From Hofstenia miamia (lineage: Eukaryota; Xenacoelomorpha; Acoela): a stretch of DNA of 64,000 nucleotides. Position 1 is the first letter of the stretch. The number at the start of each line of letters is the position of its first letter. The notes under the pieces are model-generated. The model searched no databases, was not told the origin of the DNA, and worked only from the letters and a program-made list of their open reading frames with translations. Location: positions 2,986,850 through 3,050,849 of the forward strand of contig SCFE01000008.1 of NCBI GenBank assembly GCA_004352715.1. Direction: 5' to 3'. The position numbers were made by a program, and so were the translations under genes. Positions 34,373-44,739 of the stretch are shown piece after piece.

Positions 34373-37258
34373 TTATGATGGACATATAATACACAAACAT
34401 TAGCTTGTTCAATTGATATGATACCCTTTGTCATTGATGCTTAACATTGTCCAAAAATAAATATGATAATCTGTTATGACTCCAAAATGCTCAAAGGAAT
34501 TAGCCATTTGTACTGGAGGAGCACTGTCCACACCTTGTTCAATGAAGATTTCACAATATATAATCTCTGCCAATTTTTAAACAATGGTAGCAATATCAGT
34601 AGTTTCAACTGTGTTAACATTGACTTACCTAATCTATTAGTAATATATTTTTTCAGGGTAAATGAAGTGCAAGACAATAGGATTATGGAGCAAATCAAAA
34701 TTGTTATAGAATTGCCAAAGTGGAAAACATTCAACTTGTAATGGTGCTCAGGGAGGAATATGAGGATAACATTCCCAAAGCTGTAGAAAATTTACATTTT
34801 CACATGGAAAACTTTATTATTTTATTTCATTCCAGTTACCTTCCAATACCTATGTACCATACAAATATCATTTTGGTTACTAAGTTATTATTCACTGACT
34901 TAATGTTATGTCAGAAAATACCATCACACCAAATAGCAGTGGATCAGAAACTGATAATTGACAATATCCTTCAATTGCAAATGTTAGAACTAACAGATGT
35001 GCATACACCATCTTTGTATACTGTCACTGATATGAGAGTAAGTTTTGCCTTTTCTCAAAGTACTGAAACCTTGCAGGAGATCCAGGATATTTGGACAGAC
35101 ATAAAAGCCTATAAAAACCCTGAGTCTGATTGGCCCAAACTTAATATAAGAAGGCCATCATCCCAATACCAACACTCAGTAGAAGGATTGTTAAGAGAAA
35201 TAAAGTTCTCATACAATACTCAAGATAGGAAAAGCTTCAAACAGCAATTATTCTCAGAGAAAAATGTGCCTGATATTTATGCAAGAGGAGCCATTGGATT
35301 ATTGCAATATATCTAACAAGAGATTCACAATTAACCCCTTCCATGAATCAAAATAGCTATATGCCCTCTATCATGGAAAGTTTAGAACTGGCTGCTTTAC
35401 AAATGTACTCCTCCATCCTCACCTGGGAAGATGAAAAAATCAATGGATAAATTTGAAAAATATTTTGCCCAACTGGTGGGGGTGACCAGTACAACTGGGA
35501 AAATGTCAATTATTCTGATAAGTAACCAATTAGGGATTTGTCTGTCAGACATACATATTTTTTTGGATACCACAAAGAAATACATGTAGGGTGAGACAGC
35601 TGAAACTAAATTCGCATTCTTTCACTCTGACAATGCTCTGTTAAGCACCAAATGATTAATTGAGCAACAATCAGGATCCACACAGCAATTCTTAGAACTA
35701 TTACAAGCTAGTGGAGTTTTATATAGAAACAAAATTTTCTTTAACCTGCATCAAATCTCTTACCCTGAATGTGGATATGGAAAGTTTGCCAAATCTCTAA
35801 GACAAGTTAAGAAGGAGGGAAGAATTGTTCCAATCACTATTTTCAAGCAGATAATGAAAACACCCAAGCAATTTTATAAAGAAGAAGAATTATTGGCTAC
35901 TTCAACAGTGCAGCTTTCACCTGAAATTAGAGAACTAATTGAAAGAGTTAATTTGGAAAAGTTTGGTGGACTGGTAATGCCTCCTAAGCCAACTCCTCAG
36001 TAGTCTATAACAGAAAATGAAAGAATTTTGATGATAGAACACAATGCTACAGACTTTGTTGAGGACCTCACTATTCAAAACAGGGTGTTTGTGGAAAATC
36101 AAGAAAAGGATGTACTAGCTATGATGAAATGGTGTTTAACAGAAATGTTCACAAAAGTAGAGTTAGTCATTCTACAGTCCCCAGGGAGACAAGTAGCTCT
36201 GGATGTGGAGTGTACTACTGCATGTGTAAAGATATCAAATAAACAAATTGAAGATTTACAGTGACACAGATTGTGAAGTAGATTCTGGGATACTTTGAAA
36301 GAAGCAAAGATCAATTATACAGTTACAATTGGAACTGCTAGTCTAAGCAAAGTGTCACAATTTACTGATTTGGAACACAACATTTGAAAGGAGAACTTAC
36401 TATGTGTCCCTCCTCCTTGTATAGAGACCTCATTGGTTCAACCTAAGTGGTGAGTGAAGAAAACCAAGAAGAAAGTTGTGGTACATTTACCAATAAGTTA
36501 AATTTTGTCAGTAATGGCTCAGAAGCAAATAGTTTGAGTAAAACTGATGAGTACAAGGCAGTGTGTGACAAATTACTTGCAGGTGATAATAAGGAGAGGC
36601 TTTTTATAGATGGGAAGCTAACTATTTGTGACATATTATATATACATGAGCAATTACAGAAGATCCATGATAAGATAATCAGTACAGACCCTTGAGTCTT
36701 AATCTTATTCCAAGCTGCAGGAGACTTAATGTGGATAAATAATGTTGAGAATATAGCAAGATATTACAATGACACTAAATGTATAGAGATTATTACAATG
36801 ATTTGTGCTGATGTTTCAGACCCTGATGAAATGACATTAAGTCAGGTCCAAGAATTCTGTTTGCTTTTTAATAGATCATATTACCAAAATGGGATCATTA
36901 AGAGATGTGTTTATACACTTTTATCAAGAAACAACAATCAAATCTGAAGATGCAATGATGACTTTGATGATTCCACTTAAAGGATTCTGTCTTTATGAAA
37001 GGTTTCATGATACTTTTAATCAGTGATTGAATCATTTGAAAAGAAATTGTCCTATTAGTACCTGTATGCCTGCATTACAATTTTTCAGATTAAGAGATGA
37101 AGTGGTCACTCAAAGAGAAGTACTCATGCAAATTTCACATGAACCACAGTATGCCAAGGTGACAGATTGGGAAGGAGTGTTAGCAATCAAAATTATAACT
37201 GCCACCCAGAAAGTAGTCTCAGGTCCAACTCTTCAACTATTGCTGCAGAATTAATTTG
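34373..37258 (+). pseudogene. gypsy-element ORF3, copy III, main part
   Basis: About 960 codons of decayed coding sequence. Landmarks are CPKINMIICYDSKM (about 34449), STVHTLFNEDF (about 34520), EEYEDNIPKAVENLHFHMEN (about 34753), DWPKLNIRRPSSQYQ, NVPDIYARGAIGLL and GKMSIILISNQLGICLSDI (about 35500). Further on come GETAETK (about 35590), YPECGYGKFAKSL (about 35761), ALDVEC (about 36194), WDTLKEAKINYTVTIGTASL (about 36285) and a C-terminal part to 37254. Together with 32930-33314 the protein would be roughly 1,000-1,070 residues, as large as pol. No signal peptide, membrane helix or known enzyme motif is visible, so it does not look like an envelope. It ends a few bases before the polypurine tract. 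Function unknown; all three copies are broken. Confidence 0.72.
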
Positions 37259-37270
37259 AGTAAGGGGGCA
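37259..37270 (+). other. polypurine tract
   Basis: AGTAAGGGGGCA immediately before the LTR start at 37271, the same arrangement as at 11244-11255. Confidence 0.65.
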
Positions 37271-38166
37271 TGTAGAGTCACTCAGGGACTTTTTGTGATT
37301 ATTATTTGCCTTTTTAATTGTACTGCATCAGTATGATGTAATGATTTATTTCTAGTCTAGTTTTACAAAAGCTGTTTCATGTCCCCTCAAATGGTGCTAA
37401 TTATATTGCTCAAATTTAATTGTGAGGGAAATTGATGACATGACTATCTTATGATTAATTTTGATTGTAAACAAAGACAGGTAATAACTTGAATTGTATA
37501 AATTGAGAGACAATGTTAAGAAAAGTTCAATAGAGTTTATTTAGCTTCAACTACTGTTTTACCTTTGTATTTATCTTTATATATTTTTGAAATGAAAATA
37601 ATTGCATAAGTAAGGCAACAATTTGGGAGTGCTTTCTCAAAGTACAGGGCAACACATAGCTCCTGGAGATCTTGTTAGATTATCCAGCCCAAATTGTGGA
37701 CCACTTAGGTTATGTGTATTGTTACACATAGGGCAATAATAAATCTCTCTGTTGATGTTCAACACATACATGCACCCATAATTTACAACACTGTGATGAT
37801 ACTATACCATTGGTTAGCATGAATGCCTGGCAACTACAGGCTATTATTTAGTGAGCCAAGTGATAAAAATGAAAATGAGATGTTTATTTGCTGTTATGAG
37901 ATAGAAATTAATAAGTGAGACAAATAGGTTAGCACCATTCACCCATGTTAAGCATTTTACTTTTCTGAAGACATTGCTTCAGCTGGAAGCCATATGATTG
38001 GGTGATCTTAGATTTTACCTAAAGTAAATACTTACTTGGATGATGTTAATTTATAAGTTCTTTTCCTGCTGGAATTGGGGCTGTCTTTGTATGGTGGCTA
38101 CTTAAAACCTTTTGCAGAGTCAATTAGTTTTCTAGTGTAATTACTCTTACAGCTTGTGATTCTACA
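37271..38166 (+). repeat. family B 3' LTR (B3)
   Basis: Starts TGTAGAGTCACTCAGGGAC and ends CTTGTGATTCTACA; 896 bp. Collinear with the solo LTR at 33315-34372 (shared TGTCCCCTCAAATGGTGCT-like, CAGGTAATAACTT-like, CAACAATTTGGGAGTGCTTT and AATAAATCTCTCT blocks; the last could supply a polyadenylation signal). It closes the gypsy element that begins near 27.7 kb. Confidence 0.85.
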
Positions 38167-39709
38167 ATACCATCTCAATAAAATGAATAATATACTTTTC
38201 TGATTTTCATAGGTTGTTTTTCCCTAAGCTTTCTTTCTGTACCTATAATGCTAGTGTTTATTGATTACTCTATAGCTTCAATTTCTTTTAAGGAGTATGT
38301 CAATTCATCTTCATCAACAATATATATTCTGAATTTTTAATTAAGTTCAAGTATTCATGATTTCTCTTCCAAGATTTTCTAATCAAGTTTTATGCACTTA
38401 TTTACATTTGAGTTTTTAGTTTTTCAAGTACTTGAAAATGCTGGTTTGGACATGAACTAATTACACTTTGTGCCTAGATCACTTATTAAATTTTGTCCAG
38501 ATCAGGTTTACAATTACAAATAGTTTGAATATAATACTGTTGTACATTAAATTGATACAAATAACAAATTTCCTCAATTTTTAGAATGACATCACATTAG
38601 CAGATAATAAAATGGTGATAAGAAAATAGATAGTAAAATATCAAAATGTTTCAATAATAATCAATTAACCAAGAATTGTGTAACAGCCTAATACAAGTGT
38701 AACATGCTATAGATTAGTATATGTTATTGAAGGCCATATTGTGAGGGAATCCATAACTATATATTTAAAATCTATAGGATGCTAAAAATATAAACAACAT
38801 TTGTCAATTTGATATATTTTGTTATATCTGTCACAGCATATTTTAGGGTGAACTCAAACCCCAATAACAACATAAATGTGATAAATAAGATACATGATTG
38901 AGAACAATGTTAACCAGATACAAGACAAATCCACTCCTTAATATGAGTAGCAATCAAACCTCAATGGTGAAAAAAGTGATCCAAACCATTAGTAGCACAA
39001 AGAACACCAAGAATGATAAAAACAAGTTGAAAATGAAACCTGGAATGATCAAAATAGTCATTTGCAAGCAATTGATGTGTCACATGTACAGTGCAATCAG
39101 ACATACAAAAAACATTGCAAACAATAAATTAATATGTAGAGGAAAAAGCAGAACCAATGTTCAAATGTATAATTTCAGTAAACTAACATTTTAAGCAAAC
39201 TTATCTATTTGATGATGTCTGATTTGGATGAATTGATGCATGAACTATAATAAACCTTTTGAAATAGCTGATACTTTAAATGGATAAACTTTTCTCAAAA
39301 TGAATATGAAATATTTCACCACAGATACTGATGTTGGTTTTAGCCAATTAAATTGGGAAAATAAAATGCAATGGCATTTAGACACAGTTTTTTGACAGTG
39401 TTTCTATAAATTCTACACTTCTAAATTTATTAAATGAGCAGAAATAGTGAAAGTATATTTTTTTATGTTCACATAAAAAACTTTCTAATATTTGATGTGT
39501 TGTCAAGGTACTGTTCATTACACAGCCTTTTTAATCAGTAATCACTTTGAGATATTTGCTATTCATTTTGAGAAAGGTTGGCACTATTTTTATTCTATGA
39601 AATTTATCTTAAAATGGACATTTGCAGTACATTTTTCTGAAGGAGAAGTGTCCATTAAATAATAATTTTTGAAGATTTGAGATAAATTTGAAGAAATGAA
39701 AAAAGTGGG
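38167..39709. other. non-coding, AT-rich, no gene seen
   Basis: A Lys/Asn-rich open frame at 38898-39194 looks like chance reading of AT-rich DNA. A perfect palindrome TTTTCAAGTACTTGAAAA near 38426-38443 resembles the termini of the hAT-type elements at 39718 and 18111 and may be a scrap of one. Confidence 0.45.
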
Positions 39710-39717
39710 GTACCAAC

Positions 39718-40211
39718 CAGGGGTTACTTGGCCTGAGTTCAAGTTCGTACATTTTGAGTTTGAGTTCCAGTTTTTTTAAAGAAAATTCCAAATTCAATCA
39801 AGTTTTTTAGGGTAAAAACATTTACTTTACAATATTTTCGAGTTTTCTTAGCTAAACAGTTATTTGCAATTGATAAAGAATCTGAAATTTAAAAAAATTA
39901 ATTTTTGCTGTATTATCAAGTGGATTTTTGATTGAGTTTGAGTTTTGATGATTTCTATTCCGAGTTTTTCCTATAGAGTTTTGCGAGTTAATCAAATTCA
40001 AGTTCTTAACATTCCAAGTACTTGAAAACCCTGAATATATCATACTAACTCATTTTTTAGTCCTTATGAAGTACATGATGAAGAATGATCAATAGTCAGC
40101 TAAGTGGGAAATGAAAACTCTTAGCCATATACCTATCTTAAATGCATTTCATGAATCAGGGGTGAAGAACCTTGAATTTTTCCTTAACATTCCAAGTACT
40201 CAAAAACCCTG
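39718..40211. mobile_element. composite hAT-type element carrying LTR sequence
   Basis: Termini CAGGGGTTACTTGG (left) and, on minus from the right, CAGGGTTTTTGAGTACTTGG, flanked by the perfect 8-bp duplication GTACCAAC (39710-39717 and 40212-40219). Inside lie a complete MITE (39718-40033, own right terminus GAAAACCCTG), then about 150 bp of family A LTR (40034 to about 40183), then a second copy of the MITE's terminal 28 bp (about 40184-40211). The LTR piece matches 17948-18110 in reverse. The non-autonomous element therefore moved together with captured LTR sequence. It has no coding capacity. Confidence 0.85.
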
Positions 40212-40219
40212 GTACCAAC

Positions 40220-41082
40220 CTTTTGAAAAGATCACTTGAAATTTGACAAACCGAATACTATAGAAAATTATCCGATTATCCTCTTATATTCCTTTTTAAA
40301 TAGTATATTTTAGAGTTTAGACAGTATGATTATATTCTTCATGGGTTCTGTATGCAATTTGATATTCAGATACGCTCGAAATTTAGTCAACTTCTGAAAT
40401 TATAGTTATTAAATATAGAAGAATACAGTAATTATTTGCTAGTTAAGAAGAGTTTATATTTCAAATTGTTAATTACTTTAAAATTAGCAATAGACCACTT
40501 CTTAAAATTATAGATATTGTAATTATATTATAAATTACAATTATAAGGAAATACTGCTTGACATTGCGCGGTATTTCCAGCTTCTAGCTCAACTGCTCTT
40601 ATCACAAAATTTTATTAAATTTCTCTGTATTTTGCAATACTTGTACGTAGATATATTGTTAATGTCACTTAGAAATTCTAAGTATTGGGGCTATGTAAGT
40701 TTTAATGTGGATAACAAACTTTTATTAACTATTTTTAATATCCGAAATTCCTAAACAAAGAATTTACCTAACACCATTTGCATGTTAGAAAGCAGGCAAC
40801 AGATTAGGATAGTATTATGATATTTATTATGCTCTTCAGATCAAATACTGTGCATTTGTTTTAAATATGTTTTAGCAGATATATTTTCAGCTTTACAACT
40901 AATACATTATTCTATACCATTTGAATATCTAGCTGAATGCGAATATCGATCTGCGGTTTCAAACCCATTCAACAAATTAGTATATATTGTTTTGGAAACT
41001 CCATAATCACTTATATTAATATAGTATGTCCTTAAAATGCATGCACTGAATTCAATCTTAAATTTGTAATTGTACTTTTTAT
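40220..41082. other. non-coding AT-rich DNA
   Basis: I see no gene, repeat termini or RNA gene here. Confidence 0.4.
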
Positions 41083-41200
41083 GTTACAAGTGGTGTACCG
41101 CCAGGATCTCTAGTTGAGCCTTTGCTCTTTATTTTATTTGTCTAATTTAATTGGAATTGATATTTTATTTGTAAAATTCGCCGAAGACAACGACTGTATT
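41083..41200 (+). pseudogene. LINE reverse transcriptase scrap
   Basis: Reads VTSGVPPGSLVEPLLFILFV and, after a frameshift, KFAEDND. These correspond to the GVPQGS-LGPLLF and FADD motifs of non-LTR reverse transcriptases. Only about 40 codons survive and the catalytic pair is altered. Confidence 0.65.
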
Positions 41201-41330
41201 CTTTTGAGGAGGTGCTGATATTCGCACAGGTGCTGACCACAGCTAAATTTTGTGATAACCTAAGTGTTTATAGGCCAAAAGTGCAAACAAATAGTAGTTG
41301 CAATAAGACCTGAAAAAGGTAACTTTCAAT

Positions 41331-41963
41331 CAGGAATCGTTAGATTTTAATCGTATGAAAAAATTTTTGGCGATAGGTCGCTGCTGCCAGATTAATAATT
41401 GCGATTAATCGTCGATTAATCTACTTCTGATTAAAAATATTCAAAATACAATATATCAATTGAAAGATATTCAAAATAGAAAATATCAACTATTATTTAT
41501 ATTTGAGATTATTTCCTGAAGTCATTTACTCCACATGTGCTTGTTAGCGTAAAGAAATATTTGGATCTCTAAGTTGAAGGGTAATAAACGATTTTGGTAA
41601 TCAGATAGAGCATAACCAGCTTTGCTGAACAGTTTCTCAACCTGATTAGGAGTTGGCGTGATAAAAGGATCCTTATATATAGAATTAGGCGAAATCTTCC
41701 TAAGTATGTTAGATGCCTAATCGTCACGCTCTTCTTCTATGTCCGGTGTTAAGGTTTTCTTTTGTAAAACATGACACAAGAATAGTGGCCATAGATAAGA
41801 TAAACACGTAACTGAATGCATAAGCATCAACTTAATTAGAATAATCTAGATTAATCGAGCACGCTGTTTACGATTAATCTAATCTACTTGAGAAGCACGA
41901 TAGATTAATCCATCCGATTAATCTCGATTAATCGCGTTGACGATTAATCATGTTGGATCCCTG
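41331..41963 (-). mobile_element. hAT element with 8-bp duplication CTTTCAAT
   Basis: Left terminus CAGGAATCGTTAG and right terminus (minus) CAGGGATCCAACATG, flanked by CTTTCAAT at 41323-41330 and 41964-41971. Subterminal regions are full of repeated GATTAATCG-type motifs on both sides (41390-41420 and 41840-41950), as often seen for hAT transposase binding. It contains the C-terminal coding remnant described next. At 633 bp it is a deletion derivative, not autonomous. Confidence 0.88.
41522..41750 (-). pseudogene. hAT transposase C-terminal dimerisation domain remnant
   Basis: Minus-strand reading gives KISPNSIYKDPFITPTPNQ and then VEKLFSKAGYALSDYQNRLL, ending NKHMWSK and a TGA at 41522-41524. 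This is the E-xLFSxAG-xxx-D-xRNRLxP pattern of the hAT dimerisation domain. Further upstream TPDIEEERDD is followed by one stop. The catalytic core is missing. The intact terminal codons show that the element derives from an autonomous hAT by internal deletion. Confidence 0.8.
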
Positions 41964-41971
41964 CTTTCAAT

Positions 41972-42753
41972 TACAGTTTAATACGATCTGCAAGGTTGAT
42001 GTCACAATTGATTCCAACAGAAACTGATAGCTTCATTTTAATACAACTTCTTCGAGGTTGACGATTACCAAACATATATTATATTTCTGCCTTCAGAAAT
42101 ATATTTATACGCATCATACAATAGATATTTGAATACTGTGATCCTGTTTGTTAATTCCTCTTTAGAAAATGATGTACTGTTCTTATTCAATAATTTCCAA
42201 TGGCAAAAGGGTTATCCCCTGTAAACTACGTCGACCATTTATACCAAGCCTTAATCTGTTTAAGAAAGAGGAACAGTTTGCAAATTATTAGAAGAAATGA
42301 TCTCAAAGTCTTTTAGTTGTACCTACAGACAGTAAAGCCATCTTAGGTCTGAAAAACCATGAAATCAGAAATATATATATATATATATATATATAATTTT
42401 TATTATTTGAAAATTCGAAAAAGTCGTTACTTAGCGCCAAATTGTTGGAAGTCGATATACTTTGCTCCAAATTCCTTAATTACGAACTCTTCAAAATTCG
42501 TATATTCGTCTATTACTTCAAATACATTAATTTATTGTTTTTTTCCAAAACGATTTTTCAACTTCATCTTTATATCAAAACATCTATATCTGGCGCAGTT
42601 TTTTGTTTCCTAGCGCCAAATATAGATTTTAACCATTCATGAAAAACAATAATTTAAGTTAATCATTCTAAATAAAGTTAAAACATTCATATATATAACG
42701 ATTAAAACATAAGAAAGTGAAAAAAATATTTTAAAATGACAATAAGAATTAAA

Positions 42754-42757
<4 letters not shown>
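41972..42757. other. non-coding DNA with (AT)n microsatellite
   Basis: Contains an (AT)n run at about 42371-42394. Open frames at 42359-42642 read through this microsatellite and AT-rich sequence and are not believable genes. Confidence 0.45.
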
Positions 42758-42786
<29 letters not shown>

Positions 42787-42891
42787 NNNNNNNNNNNNNN
42801 NNNNNNNNNNNNNNNNNNNNNNNNNNNNNNNNNNNNNNNNNNNNNNNNNNNNNNNNNNNNNNNNNNNNNNNNNNNNNNNNNNNNNNNNNNN

Positions 42892-42920
<29 letters not shown>
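42758..42920. repeat. (AT)n microsatellite spanning an assembly gap
   Basis: Runs of AT on both sides of the N stretch 42787-42891, so the gap is probably collapsed dinucleotide repeat. Confidence 0.9.
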
Positions 42921-42923
<3 letters not shown>

Positions 42924-43285
42924 TGAAATTTATTAATTACCAGACTGAATTGCCACTTTATTTGGACAAGCCGGCCTAACTGATGAAACAATGGCAGTGG
43001 CCGACTTCAGCCTAAAAACGTCACCTGATGGTCAACTCTGGCCGACCAAATGCTTTGAGGAAATAAAGAGGTATAAAAGCAATCAAGGGTGTATCATTCG
43101 ACCAGGGCTCTTCTAGCCCTTTTAGCCGCAATGCTTATTATATTTATATATATATACAATTTTTTTTTTAAAAAAATATGTATCTATGTGGACTGTGTAA
43201 CAACCTCAATGAAAATTTCGAAAATCCGGTTGTTAGAAGTCCCAGAGCTGCAAAGAGGCGCTTTGGGTTACCAAAATTTGGGTTC
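42921..43285. other. non-coding stretch with TATA-like box
   Basis: GAGGTATAAAAGCAATC at about 43068-43084 resembles a TATA box with downstream CATTCGACC. No gene model follows. It may be the promoter of a decayed element; evidence is weak. Confidence 0.25.
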
Positions 43286-43336
43286 AGAGCCGTTTTGGGT
43301 CCAAAAATCTAAAAAATGTTAACCCAAAACGGCTCT
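43286..43336. repeat. perfect 15-bp inverted repeat (hairpin)
   Basis: AGAGCCGTTTTGGGT (43286-43300) and its exact reverse complement ACCCAAAACGGCTCT (43322-43336) with a 21-nt loop ending in TTAA. It could be a cruciform-forming remnant of piggyBac-type termini (see findings). Confidence 0.75.
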
Positions 43337-43348
43337 TATAAATAAATA

Positions 43349-43363
43349 TATATATATATATAT

Positions 43364-43402
<39 letters not shown>
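43349..43402. repeat. (TA)n-(GATA)n microsatellite
   Basis: About nine TA units followed by about nine GATA units. Confidence 0.95.
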
Positions 43403-43469
43403 TTAGAGGTATTATGCCAAAGACCATTCAATATTCGTAGCGGTTTTTTTTATACAAATTTCCAAAAGT

Positions 43470-43733
43470 ACTTAGCTGTTGTTCAAGTTCATTCCTTGTG
43501 CTATTCTTCTCTATGCTTCTCCCTGTTGGTGGCCGTTTCGTGCCTTGTTCAATTCCATGGAAAGGTTCCAGAAACGTGCTTTCAAATGGATTTCTCCTTT
43601 ACCATTCAAAGACGCTCTACTCAAATTCTTGAGTTTCATGCCCGTGATCTCCTCCTGTTCAATTGTTTACTTACTCGCAATCTGGACTTGGTCATTAGTT
43701 TTAAATATGATTTAAAAAATTTATCACTCTTAT
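43470..43733 (+). pseudogene. LINE reverse transcriptase C-terminal fragment
   Basis: In two overlapping frames it reads PCAILLYASPCWWPFRAL, MERFQKRAFKWIS and LLLFNCLLTRNLDL. These parallel the LYRSYILSTLIYCSSVW, LEKLQSRASKWI and DILLFNKLV blocks of the LINE at 58.4-59.4 kb. It is a short, frameshifted remnant of the same type of element. Confidence 0.6.
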
Positions 43734-44726
43734 GAAGAAATTGAACATTACAACTGTAATAGTAAGAATAGTGTTGTTAGTAAACATGTCACAATTGAGT
43801 ACATTTATCATTATTTATATGGCTTTGTTTGATTGCAAATGATAGTGATTTAGTTATTTATTTATATGCATTATGCTGTTTAGGCAGATCTCGTCAATAA
43901 TACCCTAAGTTTGAAATGCCGCAATTGCGACTCTTTTTGTTGAGTAACAGAAATGAACATGCCAAAAATATTTTCACACTTAATTTAATTGCACCTCTTT
44001 GTAGTTTAAAGATTTATTGGTGTAAACATTAATTCTCAATATAACTGATGCAATTTTGGAACATGCATTTACACAGCAGGTTAGAAAACTAAAGACGTTG
44101 TTTCACAGAACGATTGTCCGTGTCATATAAGTAAAACTTACGTACATGAGATGACCAGATACTATATGTATCTGCTGAATATTTTTTAGTAATATGCGGT
44201 AAGTCTGTTAAGGTCATGTTACCTTATATCATGGTGATTTTGCTTGGTAATCAGTTTTGTGGAAACTGCAGAAATTATTGTCGAGTAAAATTAAATTATT
44301 TTTAGAAATTTTTGTGCTTTTAACTATAATTGTATGCTTAGTTACCGATATGTCTATAAAATCATGTATATCAGAAACGTTAAATACTCATAGAATATAA
44401 TTTTAAGTTTAATAAATCTATATGCGTTATGTAAAAATAATCAAAAGGTCTCCATTTGTTCAATTCCATAAAGCTAATGCTATTTTTGCATGTTGTTGAT
44501 GAGAAATACTAATTTGTCAAAATCTTATTCAACAGTTTAAAATATAGAAAAATTGCAATGTTTCAATTGCTTACTGTTCGTATTACAAAACTCAACCATG
44601 GAATTGTGATCTTAGAAATCACACTTGGAAAATTATTAAACTAGTCATTCAATACTCATAATTATAGTAATAAATTGAAATCAATCAATAAGTCATCAAT
44701 AGTGTGATGGTATTGTATGAAAATGA
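43734..44726. other. non-coding DNA 3' of piggyBac transposase
   Basis: No gene. A CCCT-type piggyBac terminus next to TTAA was looked for on this side and not found convincingly. Confidence 0.4.
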
Positions 44727-44739
44727 TTAAAAAATATGA

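Noticed and set aside
34373-37258. ORF3 as a retroviral envelope gene
   Set aside because: Position fits, but no signal peptide, cleavage site or membrane anchor can be seen and the length and hydrophilicity do not fit. Kept as unknown.
38898-39194. 98-codon Lys/Asn/Met-rich frame
   Set aside because: Composition is what AT-rich random DNA gives; no domain, splice or polyadenylation context.
42359-42642. Open frames through the (AT)n run
   Set aside because: Start inside a microsatellite and show no homology.
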